From Bactericera cockerelli (Eukaryota; Arthropoda; Insecta; Hemiptera; Triozidae): 64,000 nucleotides of DNA. Position numbers and translations under genes: made by a program. Position 1 is the stretch's first letter; each line of letters opens with the position of its first letter. The notes under the pieces were generated by a model. That model was not told the DNA's origin. It did no database searches and was given only the letters and a program-made list of their open reading frames with translations. Where the stretch lies: NCBI GenBank assembly GCA_024516035.1, contig CM044964.1, positions 18,419,084 to 18,483,083 of the forward strand. The letters run 5' to 3'. Shown piece by piece: positions 1 through 10,527 of this stretch.

Positions 1-282
1 AGCAAAACATATTTAAAAAAAAAAAAAAAAAAAACGAATACAATACTTCGTTCGTTTACAAACGAACGAACGAAGTAAAAGATTAGTTTTTACAAAAAGA
101 TCTTTGGTCGGGTGAAAGGAATTGCCCGAAAATAAAATAAACGCCGAGAAAATTTAATGAGCATTAAAAATTCTGGAAGAAAACGAGAGAAATGAGTTTC
201 ATTCAGGTGTGAAAAATATTACAATAACACAATAAATGGTACGAAAATTTAATAAAACGAAAAAAAGTGAAGTATTAAGCTA

Positions 283-500
283 TCAAAATAATATTGAAAA
301 TAATATTAGAAAGAAAATGATTTGATGAAATGTATGAGACGATAAGGAGACAGAAGATAATGGAAAACAATGACAATTCAGGGAGTAGAAGGGAAGGAGG
401 AAGAGAAGCAGAAAGTAGGGGAGTAAGTGGTAGAGCGTGAGGCAGAAGAGAAATGAGAAGAACGAGTAAAAAGAGGATAAAAAATAAATGTAGGTAAATT
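283..500. repeat. GA-rich (polypurine) low-complexity tract
   Basis: The plus strand is strongly enriched in G and A with degenerate GGAGGAAGAGAAG-like stretches. The opposite strand therefore gives a spurious Leu/Ser/Phe-rich reading frame. It is probably a decayed microsatellite. Confidence 0.55.
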
Positions 501-544
501 TACATTCCAAACAGAACAGGTAAAATTACATCCCAAGCAACTCT

Positions 545-595
545 ACTATCACAAAACAAGGTGCCTGGTTTTCCAGGTACCTTAGTGTGATAGTA
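545..595. repeat. compact hairpin (inverted repeat, 4-nt loop)
   Basis: Arms ACTATCACA/TGTGATAGT (545-553 with 587-595) and AAGGTGCCTGG/CCAGGTACCTT (558-568 with 573-583) form a roughly 22-bp stem with one internal mismatch zone and a TTTT loop. The loop is small for a miRNA precursor. A foldback transposon remnant is the simpler reading. Confidence 0.5.
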
Positions 596-1558
596 TAGTG
601 CATACTCATGTTATTTTATTTTATTAATTTTAAGTACTTTGTTATTTAATATGTTATTGTTATGAAAAAAAAAAAATAATAATAATAATAAAGCAGAAAT
701 AGGAGTAGTAGAGGAAAGTATAAAAAGCAAAAGAGAAATGGAATAAGCAATAAAAATGCATATTATAGAATATGAAAAAGAGATACAGAAATATACAGGA
801 AAATACCTTGCTTGAGACATTGTTCAGACAAAATTACTGTTCATAAATACGGCTTTAAGACAAGGAGAGCATACTGTAATCTTAGAACAACGTTAGTAGC
901 TCGTAGCTCGATCTATAAGGCAGCGAACGTTTGACGAGTAGGTATTTGTCAATCCAAGATTTCATTGTCATTAACACACATACGTATGAGAACTTTTTAA
1001 AAATGAAAAATACTAGAAAACCCTAATTTTATGTCAAGAAAATGAGGATAGAGATAATAACTGATACTTCAAGGATCAATTCAGTGTGAATACATAGGAA
1101 ATAGCAGGCATAAAAAAAACAAAGAGATAGACTAGAAAGAAAAAGATGAAAAGCGTAGATATACTTTGTAAGCAGGAAGATAAAAGGATAGATTTCAGGT
1201 TTAGAAAAAAAGAGATAAGTTAGAGAGAAGGAAGAGCTTAGATTGCGGAAAGGAAAAGAAATGAACAGGAGGTACAGGAAACGATAAGTTTTTATTTTTT
1301 CAGCGTTGCTTTCAGAGTCTGAAGTTGATGATCGCAGACGGATGTGAGTAGTTTGCGATGTCTCTGGAGTTGATCTGACACTAATTCGAGACTTTGCAAC
1401 AATGAAGACGGATAGAAAGGAAAGTTTGAAAGCTCAGTGTTACCTTCATGCATTGTCTCAATGTGCAGGAGGCATGTACGAGTATCTGTACTCTGTACTC
1501 ATCTGAATTTTACATAGATAAATTTATGTATTCACATAGAATACATAGATAAAAAGAT

Positions 1559-1653
1559 AAAAGTACAACATAATATGTTCTAACAACATATTATGTTGTA
1601 CTTTTGAACATTAACATTTGTTTGAAACAATAGATACCGTAATGTTAATGTTC
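1559..1653. repeat. two adjacent hairpins
   Basis: A perfect 21-bp inverted repeat (1559-1579 with 1585-1605, 5-nt loop) begins AAAAGTACAACATAATATG. It is followed directly by a second inverted repeat, GAACATTAACATT (1606-1618) with AATGTTAATGTTC (1641-1653). Such AT-rich palindromes are common MITE relics or cruciform-prone sites. No coding content is visible. Confidence 0.6.
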
Positions 1654-3322
1654 CAAGGGTTATTTGTTACAAATCAAATTTGGGAAAGTATAGAAGTCCC
1701 AAGACCTGATTAAAAAAAAGAAAGGTTCACGAAAGCTTGTATAGAAAGATAAGATGGAAGGTCATGAAAATTATGAAGAGGATCTGATAGAGAAAAGATG
1801 AAGACTAGAGGAAGTGCTTGATATCATAAGTGTATATTCAGACTTGATGAAAGGATGAAACAAATGTCGTAAAGTGATATGACCATGCAGATGAAAGCTC
1901 CCTTAGTTAAAAAAAAAAAAAATGCCATACAATTGGTAAATGATAAATAAAAGAAAATACTACTTAGTCTTCGATTAAATATGTGCATATATATGTAGAT
2001 TTCTGCAAAGCACATAATATATTATAGCTACTATCTTTGTTAGTTTGTTGTATAAAAAGATATTGCGTTCTTTTCCTCGTAGAATGTCACATACCATCCT
2101 AAATCTCAAACTAAATTTTATGACACCACACTTTATGGCAAGAAACGAGACCTGAAACTCAACTCTGCAAAACAAATATAAAGTGCTACTAATGTGTAAG
2201 TAATAGCGGCTATAAATACCGTCTTGTTTTTTAGCAAGAATCTCTCAATTCCGTCTGCTTCTCACTCTGGTGATGTCCTTGACATTGTGGACTTAGTGGT
2301 CCATGAGTAAACACGTCGCTAATGTTTGCTTTGGTCACGCCAGTGTAATGAATTCTGGTTGTACATGAAAGCGTACAGCAGATGACAGGAACCTCTGCTG
2401 AAAATTAATGTCCGTACCATTGTGTTTGTTTGTCTGTCCCTCTTCCCGGGGTCACTGGGATGGTGAAATTGTTCTCTCGTGGAATGGGCGAAAAGGCTTT
2501 TTAGTCCTTTTGAGCAGTAGGCACTAGTGCAACAAGTAATCCATTTACTTCTTCATGTACGAGTATTTGCGTAATTAGAAAAACTGAATGATTTTTGAAA
2601 GAAAAAAAAGAAGACAAAACTAATTTTAGTGAGTTGTTTTTGAAGAATAATTATGAAATGCTCTTTGTGAATAACACAAATTAATACTATAGCTGTTTGC
2701 ATGTGCACGACTGAACCTTTTTTGAAGAGTCGTCCAAACTCCAAATAGCACACAACATGTCACTCTGCGGAAACAAGGAGTTGGGTTCTAGCTAGTTCTG
2801 CATATATTCAAAATGCGTCGCAGCACAATTCTGTGGGTGCCGGCATGTCCCAGCTCATCAACAATGCAATTTCATCCTCTTGCATAGTAAACAAATTCAT
2901 TAATTTTTAAAAGACGTGGCTATGTAAACTGCATCCTTGATCTTCCTTCTCTCGCATCCCACTCTTTCTTTCTTTTTTTCTATGTGATATAGGTATTGCG
3001 TTTAATATTTTCTTTGAAAAAATTCTATGTCTTTTTTATTTTTCATATCCGTACATTATACAATACTCTGTTTATTCTGCAAGAATGAGACTGAAGAGTC
3101 CCTTTACTATCTACAGGGAGTAAAGGGTGGGTGACAATAAACAGGGAGTAGATCAGCAGTCTGGCTGGGGAACTATAAGGAGTGGACCAGCATTGGCTTG
3201 GTTCCGGGGGCCTTTGTCAATTTTTAGCCTCCTTGTAAAGACAGTGGCAGAACTACTGAGTCATTCCTCCACTGTCTGGCTACCATCGTTCACGATGACG
3301 CCACCCTATGATGATGATGTCA

Positions 3323-3353
<31 letters not shown>

Positions 3354-3431
3354 GAAAGCAACTACACCAACACAGATATAAAGTCAAAGGATGACATCTA
3401 TGAGGGCAATAACTGTTGCTGGTCTCTTTCC

Positions 3432-3704
3432 CTACTGGAAAATATCCGGTTGGTTTTCCAGGGTGTTAAAAGTTGACATGATGGAAATAATGGGAGATTT
3501 AAAGAGACATGTTTCTTTCTTGTTTGGCAGGTGGAAGGTCAAATTTCCTGAGTTTCTTAGTCTGTTATTAGGGACTCTTAGGTGTATTTTCTCTAGAATG
3601 TAGGGGCAGTTAAGATTAAAGTTTAGAACATTAAGTAAAAATGTAATTTGTTGTTTTTCCCTTCGGTTTGCTAGGGTTTCTAGGTCAAGATTTTCAGTCA
3701 ACAA
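3432..3704 (-). pseudogene. LINE ORF2 C-terminal tail
   Basis: The 90-residue frame ends in LRVPNNRLRNSGNLT and a SPIISIM block, the pattern seen at the very C-terminus of Jockey/CR1-type ORF2 proteins just before the stop. About 80 bp of 3' UTR separate its stop from the poly-A tail at 3353-3325. It is frameshifted relative to the YADD-bearing part, with the break between 3789 and 3704. Confidence 0.75.
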
Positions 3705-3788
3705 GTTATATTCAATGTACTCAGGATAAAGAGGATAGAAATTAAATGTTTTAAAAACATACCTCGTACAAATCTTGCCTGGATTCGT

Positions 3789-4498
3789 TCAATGGCCCTT
3801 TTCCCCACCTTTGTATACGGCAGCCAAATTATTGAATTCTAAGACAGATCTTACCAAAGATTGATATAAAATTTTAATCACGTCAATATCTTGGATGGGT
3901 TTACTGTATCTCATTATCATACCTAGCCTCTGGTAACCTTTGCATTCAGTGATCTGTCTATGAGAGTCGAAGTTTAAATTACTTTGGAAGTGTATTCCTA
4001 AATCTTTGTACTCATTCACATATTTTAGGACTGTGTTATTGATGTTATAAGAGTACTGAGGTGGACTTGGGTTCTTTTTGTTGGTGTATACCATCACAGA
4101 GCATTTTTCAGGGTGGAAATTTAAACCAATAGTTGCAAGCCATTTAGTAATTGAGTTCAAGTCATCTTGTAGAAGCTGACAATCTTCAATTGTTTTGACG
4201 GGTCTAAAAATTTTTACGTCATCAGCGTAGAGGAGTATATTGGAGTGCAGGACATGTTGGCAGATTTCATTGTATGCAAGTATAAAAATTAAACTACTTA
4301 ATTTGCTGCCCTGAGCTACTCCCGAGGGGGGTGTAAATGGGGTGGATTTTGAATTTTTATATTGCACAAAAATTTTTCTGTTTTGCAGATAACTTGCAAA
4401 TAAATTAACCAAAGGGGGAGAAAAAACCTGTTTTTACCAATTTTTGTAATATCATGGGCCAACCTATCGAAACATTTTTCGATATCGGTGTACACTAC
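3789..4498 (-). pseudogene. LINE reverse transcriptase, motif A to thumb
   Basis: This continues the RT after the 4.3-kb insert. It starts with motif A (YTDIEKCFDRL near 4485-4450), hits a frameshift near 4430, then reads PPSGVAQGSKLSSLIF (motif B), LLYADDVKIF (catalytic YADD box, about 4240) and GLNFHPEKCSVMVY (motif D). The YADD aspartates are intact, but frameshifts on both sides make the copy non-functional. Confidence 0.9.
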
Positions 4499-5311
4499 GT
4501 GTACATTAGGGTGGAGCGAAATCGCACTTTTATTTTTATTTTTTAATGGAATAGTGGAAAAAAGTTGTCTATTGGCGAGAAACTTCCGAATCTGTCATTA
4601 ATTTTTTTCTAAAAAATCGGGAAGATGCGCCCCGAGCCCCGCCCACTTTTGCAAAATTGTCATTTATAGACACTTTTCCTATGAATTTTCTAATTTTTTT
4701 AGTAATACTTTTTGAAATGGAATAGTTGTAAGTGTTTACTTAATAGAATGATCCATCATTATAAAAATAAAAAATAGTCAATTTTAAATGGTAAGTCTCG
4801 CCCCAAATTTGTACAAATCCAACAAAATTTTCTAAAATCAGCAAAAAAGACACATATCTGCCGAATTTTCTAATTTTTCTGGGACATTTTTCCGGAACAA
4901 AATAGTATTTAAATACAAAAACATACTATCCTCGTTTACTTAGATTAAAAAGTTTTATAAAATTTTTACGTTAAGTACCGCCCCGAGCTGCACCAAGGCC
5001 GCCCAATATTCTAGTAATAAATAGCTCTCTCTAGGCTCTCTAATGAGGATGGGCTTATGTACTGTGGTACACACAGATTTTTTATTTTTCCAGGGTACTT
5101 TTACAGGACACAATATTACTGAAGTACTACTTTATACTCTTTTCGTACACTTGTAACAAAAATTGACTCATATATCACATGCTTAGTGTCGCCCCAAGTT
5201 GGTGAATTCATTAATATACATATTTTTATATGCTACATGGGTAAATCACCCAAGTAATTACAATGAATAAGAACAATATATTGATGAACGGAACTTTTTC
5301 TTCATATTATG

Positions 5312-5578
5312 TACTAGCCGTTTGCCCGTGCTTTGCAACGGGACTAAATTTCAAATTTAATAAGGCATGGCCGTACTGCTGGACAGCAATGCCTTTTTGA
5401 ACTTTTTATAATTTTTCTGGACAAAGCGATAATGGTTTTGGGGGGGTCAATTCTGAGACATTTTTCGCTATCTCTTACCGTTTTGGCTAAACAACTCTGG
5501 ACAAACAAACAAACAAACAAACAAACATAGGTAGGTAGGTAGGTAGGTAGTCCTTTTTCCTGTTTTATATATAGAGAT
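5312..5578 (+). repeat. dispersed repeat starting ACTAGCCGTTTGCCCG and ending in (GTAG)n and TATATA
   Basis: The segment begins ACTAGCCGTTTGCCCGTG, includes (ACAA)n and (GTAG)n runs and ends CTGTTTTATATATAGAG. A second, shorter copy of the start is at 55515-55620. The layout (conserved GC-rich head, simple-repeat interior, TATATAGA end) recurs in many arthropod genomes, but I cannot assign its class. A non-autonomous RTE-like or other SINE-like element is possible. Confidence 0.5.
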
Positions 5579-5760
5579 AATTAAAATGAAATATAAATAG
5601 TTAATAAAAGTAGGAGGTATAAAGTTATACAAAGTAAATTTGAAAGATTACAAATTACGTATTGACATTGGAAAGTACCTTTCTTTTTTTTAAAAAACTT
5701 CAATTTTTCAAAACCGATTCGGACATTTCTAACTAAATTTTTTCTAATTTAATTTATTAT

Positions 5761-6362
5761 TCAGGCAAAGTTCTTTTTTGTACGAAACACTGGAATCATT
5801 CTTCTGGATCCAATTTGATTAATCAAACCATCTCTGGCTTCATAACCAATCACAGTGCTTGATGCATTTGTCACAAGTTTGATGTACCTTGCGACGCACT
5901 GTGTGTGGCAGGGCAAATCTGGAATAAAGTTTTTGATGTTGTTGTTTTCAACAATGTTGGCCAGATCTTCGATTCTGATGTCTCTTATTAAAGGGGGCTC
6001 AGTCACAGGAACTTCGTGCCACTATATTAAACTGCTGTAGGATGTTGCTACAGTGACTTTTCAGGAACAGTGACTTTTCTAACATCAGGGAACCTATTTT
6101 CTTCACGTGATTTTTTAATTATTCTGTATGCAATTTCCCTTTGAACTTTGCTGTTATCTGCCAGCATAATCAACAGCAAGTTTTCAGGATGCGCGTAGAA
6201 GGCGTTTCTCTGAATAACAGGATCTTTACTTTCATCAAGATATTTTCTTCGTTGAATAAGATCAAGCAAATGTTTGGGTCCATCGAAACAAGATGATCTA
6301 TTTTTAATTGAAAACCACATTGGACCATACAGACCATACACCTTTAATATGAATGTAGTCAA
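5761..6362 (-). pseudogene. two-frame relic of a protein carried by the 8-bp-TSD transposon (function not identified)
   Basis: Two adjacent frames, 6362-6048 (104 residues) and 6006-5761 (81 residues), form one decayed protein. The second includes LPCHTQCVARYIKLVTNAS and GYEARDGLINQIGSR and ends IPVFRTKKNFA. I associate this Cys-His-Thr-Gln plus EARDG combination with a protein found as many copies in insect and cnidarian genomes, so it is likely transposon-encoded. I cannot name the catalytic family. The stop near 6040 splits it. It lies between the element's inverted repeats. Confidence 0.55.
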
Positions 6363-6817
6363 TGTCAGTGTACTACGAACTGTTTCTTGTTAAACGTGAT
6401 AACATTTTCGAATCTTAATACACTGATATTAATTATTTCGAGAGAGAAAAAATCGCACAAATCGTTTATCAGATAGCACTCGCTGCTTTCTGTCAACTGA
6501 GTTGTGGTAGGCATAAAACCAACGGATTTCTACCAAAATCTTGTTTTCTTTGTTTCTAATATTTAAGACCTTTTTGTCGCAATTCGACACTTGCGGAAAT
6601 CTTTTGTTTAAAACCGATCATTTGCGACAATGAAAAAAGGTTTCAAACCATACATTTGCGACAATATATTGCAGGTATAGATTTCAATGTTTCATACAGT
6701 GTGAATCAAATTTTAGTTCGTACTAGTAGGTGTTTTTTTGTTAGAGGAATTTTGTTGTTAGATAGGGTTAGGTAAAGTTAACAAGGTGAGATTGCACGAT
6801 AGATCACTGACTTCAGT

Positions 6818-6966
6818 TTGTCGGGTAGGATGGTTGGGTGAGGGGCTTAGGTTAGGTTGAAATTAGCGCAGGCGGTTAGGCCGGGTTGCGTATAGCGACC
6901 CGGTCTAACCCTGCGCTAATTTCAACCTAACCTAAGCCCCTCACCCAAGCTATCCTAGCCGGCTAA
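6818..6966. repeat. long hairpin (~55-75-bp arms) containing TTAGG motifs
   Basis: The left arm (about 6818-6895) is the near-perfect reverse complement of the right arm (about 6900-6966). The inner part includes GGGTGAGGGGCTTAGGTTAG and, on the other side, its complement ending CCTCACCC. The spacer is only a few bases (GTATA). It lies between the frames at 5761-6362 and the mariner at 7087. Confidence 0.75.
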
Positions 6967-7086
6967 CGAAACACAACGTTTAGTCTGACAACCGTTTGTC
7001 TGACAAGGAGTCTCCTCAAATAAAATAAATTTATCTATGATGAGAGAAGGAATTCCTTAAATCGGATAAATTCAAATACGTCCATA

Positions 7087-8006
7087 CGAGGTTTGGCTAT
7101 TAAGTTCGTAGACTCTTCCCATAAAACGATGTGTGTTTAACTTACCCAACTTTAGTAGTTATCCCCTTCAATGTACTACCCTCCTCTATCCCTACAACGT
7201 TCTAAGCAAATTTTCTATTGATCGATACAGTGGTGGAGGTCATTTTGTGTGAGGCCTTTCAAGACTTTTGCCGGATTTTTCTTAACGGCATCTACGCTGT
7301 CAAATCTGGTACATTTCAGGGCAGATTTGATTTTTGGGAATAAGTAAAAGTCGCACGAGGCCAGGTCGGGTAAGTAAGGAGGGTGTTCCAACACTGGTAA
7401 GTAAGGAGGGTGTTCCACAGTGCCTTCACGGAGAAGGCACTGTGGGCTGGCGCATGGCACCATTTTTGCGCAAACTTTTGTCATGTTGAAATTTTCGTGC
7501 AAAATTTGTCTCACACATTCTTTATTAATTTTAAGTGTATCAGCCATTAGTCTAAGAGTTAATCTACGGTCAGAACGAATCATAACACCAATTTTTTCAA
7601 TGTTTTCGTCAGTTTTTAAGCTTTGGGGGCGACCAGGACTTGGATCGTCCTCAACATCTTCCTGACCATCTTGAAACCGTTTAAACCACTTATAAAGCGT
7701 TGATCTTTTCAAACATGACTCCTGGTATACTGTCTTTAAAAAAGAAAATGTTTCACCAGCATGTTTTACGCAAAATTCAAAAATCACTCGTTGCTCAACG
7801 TTTGTATCAATCATAATTCCGGCAAAATTAAAAAAGGTGTCTTGCGCGTCGGGCTGTCACAACAGAACTAATTACAGTACAGACATGTGACAGTTATCAA
7901 TCAAAACACAAGACTTGAAGCTGTCTAAATATGTTTATCATATCTTCCTAGCACGGACAGCTTTTGCGTAGCGGCTCGCGTCTACGAAATTAATAGCCAC
8001 ACCTCG
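7087..8006 (-). mobile_element. internally deleted mariner, nested in the larger DNA transposon
   Basis: Inverted termini CGAGGTTTGGCTATTAA (left, 7087) and the complement ending CCTCG (right, 8006) are flanked by TA on both sides, as expected for Tc1/mariner insertion. Total length is 920 bp against about 1.3 kb for intact mariners, matching the loss of the middle of the transposase. It sits inside the transposon at 4507-8824 and is therefore younger than it. Confidence 0.9.
7215..7814 (-). pseudogene. mariner transposase, catalytic centre deleted
   Basis: The 199-residue frame starts at the usual mariner N-terminus. The first ~115 residues form the two helix-turn-helix units, with TLYKWFKRFQDGQEDVEDDP and the GRP hook (SPGRPQS) near residue 60. 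After MTKVCAKMVP the reading jumps to the end of the catalytic domain: HPPYLPDLASCDFYLFP, which holds the last Asp of the DD34D triad. The first and second catalytic aspartates are missing (about 130 residues lost). At the scar a short HPPYLP unit is duplicated, reflecting a direct duplication near 7368-7420. It cannot catalyse transposition; at most it could bind ends. Confidence 0.92.
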
Positions 8007-8010
8007 TATA

Positions 8011-8241
8011 TTAGTCGACCCGGTATTTATTTGGAAATTCCGAAATGAACAAAGGAGTTAACCTGTTCCTTTGTCTGTCTGATATTGTCGCAAACGTTAC
8101 AGTGAATACCTTTTTCTGTTGTCGCAAATGTCGGGTTTTTTCAGGTAAATTGTCGCAAGTGATCGGTAGCCCTTTTTGTGGCATTGATGGAGATGAATCA
8201 TCATGTTTGTAAAGGATTCTATTTCTATGATGAGTCATCAT
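8011..8241 (-). other. short frame with repeated TTGCGACAA motifs, unclassified
   Basis: Between the mariner and the right inverted repeat, the motif TTGCGACAA (or TTGTCGCAA) occurs several times at roughly 30-45-bp spacing. An inverted counterpart is at 6575-6670. A minus-strand frame of 76 residues (LPITCDNLPEKTRHLRQQ...) crosses it, and around 6620-6665 a plus-strand frame reads GFKPYICDNIL. These could be decayed coding repeats or reiterated subterminal binding sites; I cannot decide. Confidence 0.3.
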
Positions 8242-8824
8242 AAGAAACAGAGGATAGTATACTTGAGTGTAGCACAGTACATGAGCCCATCCTCAATAAT
8301 AGAGAGCCTAGAGAGAGCTATTTATTACTAGGATATAGGGCGGCCTTGGTGCAGCTCGGGGCGGTACTTAACGTATAACTTTTATAAAACTTTTTAATCT
8401 AAGTAAACGAGGATAGTATGTTTTTGTATTTAAATACTATTCTGTGCCGGAAAAATGTCCCAGAAAAATTAGAAAATTCGGCAGATATGTGTCTTTTTTG
8501 CTGATTTTAGAAAATTTTGTTGGATTTGGACAAATTTGGGGCGAGACTTACCATTTAAAATTGACTATTTTTTATTTTTATAATGATGGATCATTCTATT
8601 AAGTAAACACTTACAACTATTCCATTTCAAAAAGTATTACTAAAAAAATTAAAAAAATCATAGGAAAAGTGTCTATAAATGACAATTTTGCAAAAGTGGG
8701 CGGGGCTCGGGGCGCATCTTCCCGATTTTTTAGAAAAAAATGAATAACAGATTTGGAAGTTTCTCGCCAATAGACAACTTTTTTTCACTATTCCATTAAA
8801 AAGTAGAAACATCGCTCCACCCTA

Positions 8825-9499
8825 GTGTACATCTGCCTGAGGCAGTGTTCTCGCTATAATGTCAGAGAATTGTACGAAATTTGTAATGGTCGATTTTTTA
8901 TTAACAAAACGATGCTGATTTTCTGATATTTTGTTGGAGATGAAAACTGAAATTTTGTTGTAAAGAACACCCTCGAAAATTTTAGCAATGGCATTTAGAT
9001 TTGAAATTGGGCGATGTAGGGCCACGTTGGTGCACATTGGTTTCTTGGGGACGGGATGTACAATTGACTCTTTTAAACCATCTGGAAAAATGCCAGTTTT
9101 TAAACACCAATTAAACAGTATAGAGAGGGGGAATTTTATTTCTTCAATACAGTTTACAAAAATCAAGGGAGGAATGCCGTCTGGACCAGGTGGTTTGTTT
9201 TTTGGCATAGATTTTATCACATCAGAAACATCGTTCTGTGATATAAGACCTAGGTGGAAATAGTCCAAATTAGAGTCGGGATTGAAATCAGGACAGTAAT
9301 TTGATGTTGTCTGGTTGTAAGCTTTCATAAAATGTTCTGCGAATGCGTCTGCTATTTCTTGAGGGTTTGAAATTTCTTTATCGTTGTAGGTGAGTATGGT
9401 TTTTGGAGGATCTTTTCTTTTTTCTTTTGTAAATTGCCAAAACGGCTTACTATTCCCTTTTTTAATTTCATTAGATATAATTATGTTTAACATGATCAA
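8825..9499 (-). pseudogene. LINE reverse transcriptase, N-terminal half (up to motif A)
   Basis: The frame contains FWQFTKEKRKDPP, NKPPGPDGIPP (the conserved PGPDGI block), a HPVPKKP stretch, HRPISNLNAIAKIFE (YRPISLL equivalent) and ENQHRFVNKKSTITN. It stops where the DNA transposon begins at 8824. The sequence on the far side of that insert (from 4498 down) continues in the same frame through an acidic motif A (YTDIEKCFDRL), so the break is an insertion rather than the end of the protein. Nuclear, self-mobilising function is inferred from the family. Confidence 0.88.
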
Positions 9500-9834
9500 G
9501 ATAGTCTTGTTTGATTTGGGCTTTTCTTCAACTTTTTTAACTCGATATTTTGTTTAGCAGAGCGTTTTTTAAGTTTCCTCAGTCTCTCTTTTTTTATGAA
9601 ATTTTTTATCGATTTTTTAAGCCACCAGGATGGGAATTTGTGATTTCTATTTTTTTGTAAAAATATTGGAACACAATTTTTAAAAATGTTGTTTAATTCA
9701 TGATATAAATAATTTAAACCATCATTAGGATTTTCTTTTTGTTCAAGTATGTTCCATTGTTTTTCTCCTAATTCTTTTTTGAGTTTATAGAAGTCAGTTT
9801 TTTTAAAGAAGAATTTGGGGGGTTCATGTTCCAA
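9496..9834 (-). pseudogene. LINE linker between endonuclease and reverse transcriptase
   Basis: This Lys-rich 112-residue frame contains WWLKKSIKNFIKKE, typical of the segment between the endonuclease and RT of Jockey/CR1-type elements (a WW...K.....K block followed by basic residues). It overlaps the next RT frame by 4 bp in another phase, consistent with a decayed single ORF2 rather than a separate gene. Confidence 0.7.
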
Positions 9835-9840
9835 AGAAGA

Positions 9841-10527
9841 TTAGGTGGTTCCTGTGTTTTCAACTTTTATACTAATTTCTAATGGAGGATGGTGGTCATT
9901 AGGCTTTACCAAACCGTCTTCAATACTTATGTGGGTGTGGCATATTTTATTCCTAGAGATTTTAAAGCTATCAAAATTGGATAGGTACAGATCTAGGGTT
10001 CTACCAAATTTATTTTTAATACGATTAAAAGATTTTAATTCATAAAAACTCATGAGTCTGCGTAGGTAGTGTATTCGACTTGATTGCAATCTTTGGTCTA
10101 CAAGCTCTTCAGTGTCTATCTCATATTCAGGAATGTTATAGTCACCAAGAAGAATGAGACATTTCCCTGCTAATTCCTCACGACCACAAAGAGTTTCAGA
10201 AAAATGTTCAAGTGTTTTTGCTTTTACTGGTGGGGGGAGGTAAGTTAGGACTATGTGTACCTCTTGACCATATAGTGAGCATTTAGCCCAAAGGGTTTCC
10301 TCATCTTGAGATGATTTGTTCCATTGAGTAATTGGTACAATAGAAAATTCCTTTTTTAAAGCTAGAATCAATCCACCACCGCATTTTTTTGTTGTTTTAC
10401 TCAAGTCTCTATCTTGCCTTATTATTTCATATCGGGAATCAAATAGTTCCCTTATATTACTGTCCGGTGTAAGCCAGCTCTCGACAATAGCAACAATGTC
10501 GTAGCAACCTTTGATTTTTATATTCAT
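9841..10527 (-). pseudogene. LINE endonuclease domain (EEP/AP-endonuclease fold), degenerate
   Basis: This 228-residue open frame carries the hallmarks of the exonuclease-endonuclease-phosphatase domain that nicks target DNA for retrotransposition. They are an ESWL motif near residue 17, a TYLPPP block, the LLGDYNIPEYE block (equivalent of GDFN), RTLDLYLSN, and a terminal DHHPPLEISI that matches the catalytic SDH motif with Ser replaced. The usual N-terminal strand with the catalytic Asn is not convincingly present upstream, so the domain is 5'-truncated. A frameshift separates it from the linker frame at 9834. Confidence 0.85.

Larger units (their letters stand above)
1..3320. other. AT-rich non-coding stretch with no supported gene
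   Basis: I see no coding sequence with family character here. Open frames are short, hydrophobic-rich translations of AT-rich or polypyrimidine sequence without splice-compatible conserved blocks. The stretch holds a poly-A run near 15-34, a GA-rich tract (283-500), small hairpins (listed separately) and simple A/T runs. At 3060-3320 the sequence becomes less AT-rich and contains a short imperfect inverted repeat around an ACAGTGG motif; I do not recognise it. Distal promoter or UTR sequence of an unseen gene cannot be excluded. Confidence 0.5.
4507..8824. mobile_element. 4.3-kb DNA transposon with ~570-bp TIRs and 8-bp target duplication
   Basis: Termini are TAGGGTGGAGCG at 4507 and its complement ending at 8824, flanked by the direct repeat GTGTACAT (4499-4506 and 8825-8832). 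The inverted repeats extend about 570 bp (4507 to about 5075; about 8255 to 8824) with a few small differences. An 8-bp duplication is the hallmark of hAT, P, Zisupton and some Merlin elements; the TAGGG start fits hAT best, but I cannot identify a hAT catalytic domain. Internal contents are a dispersed repeat (5312-5578), two short open frames (5761-6362), a hairpin (6818-6966) and a nested mariner (7087-8006). Confidence 0.85.
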
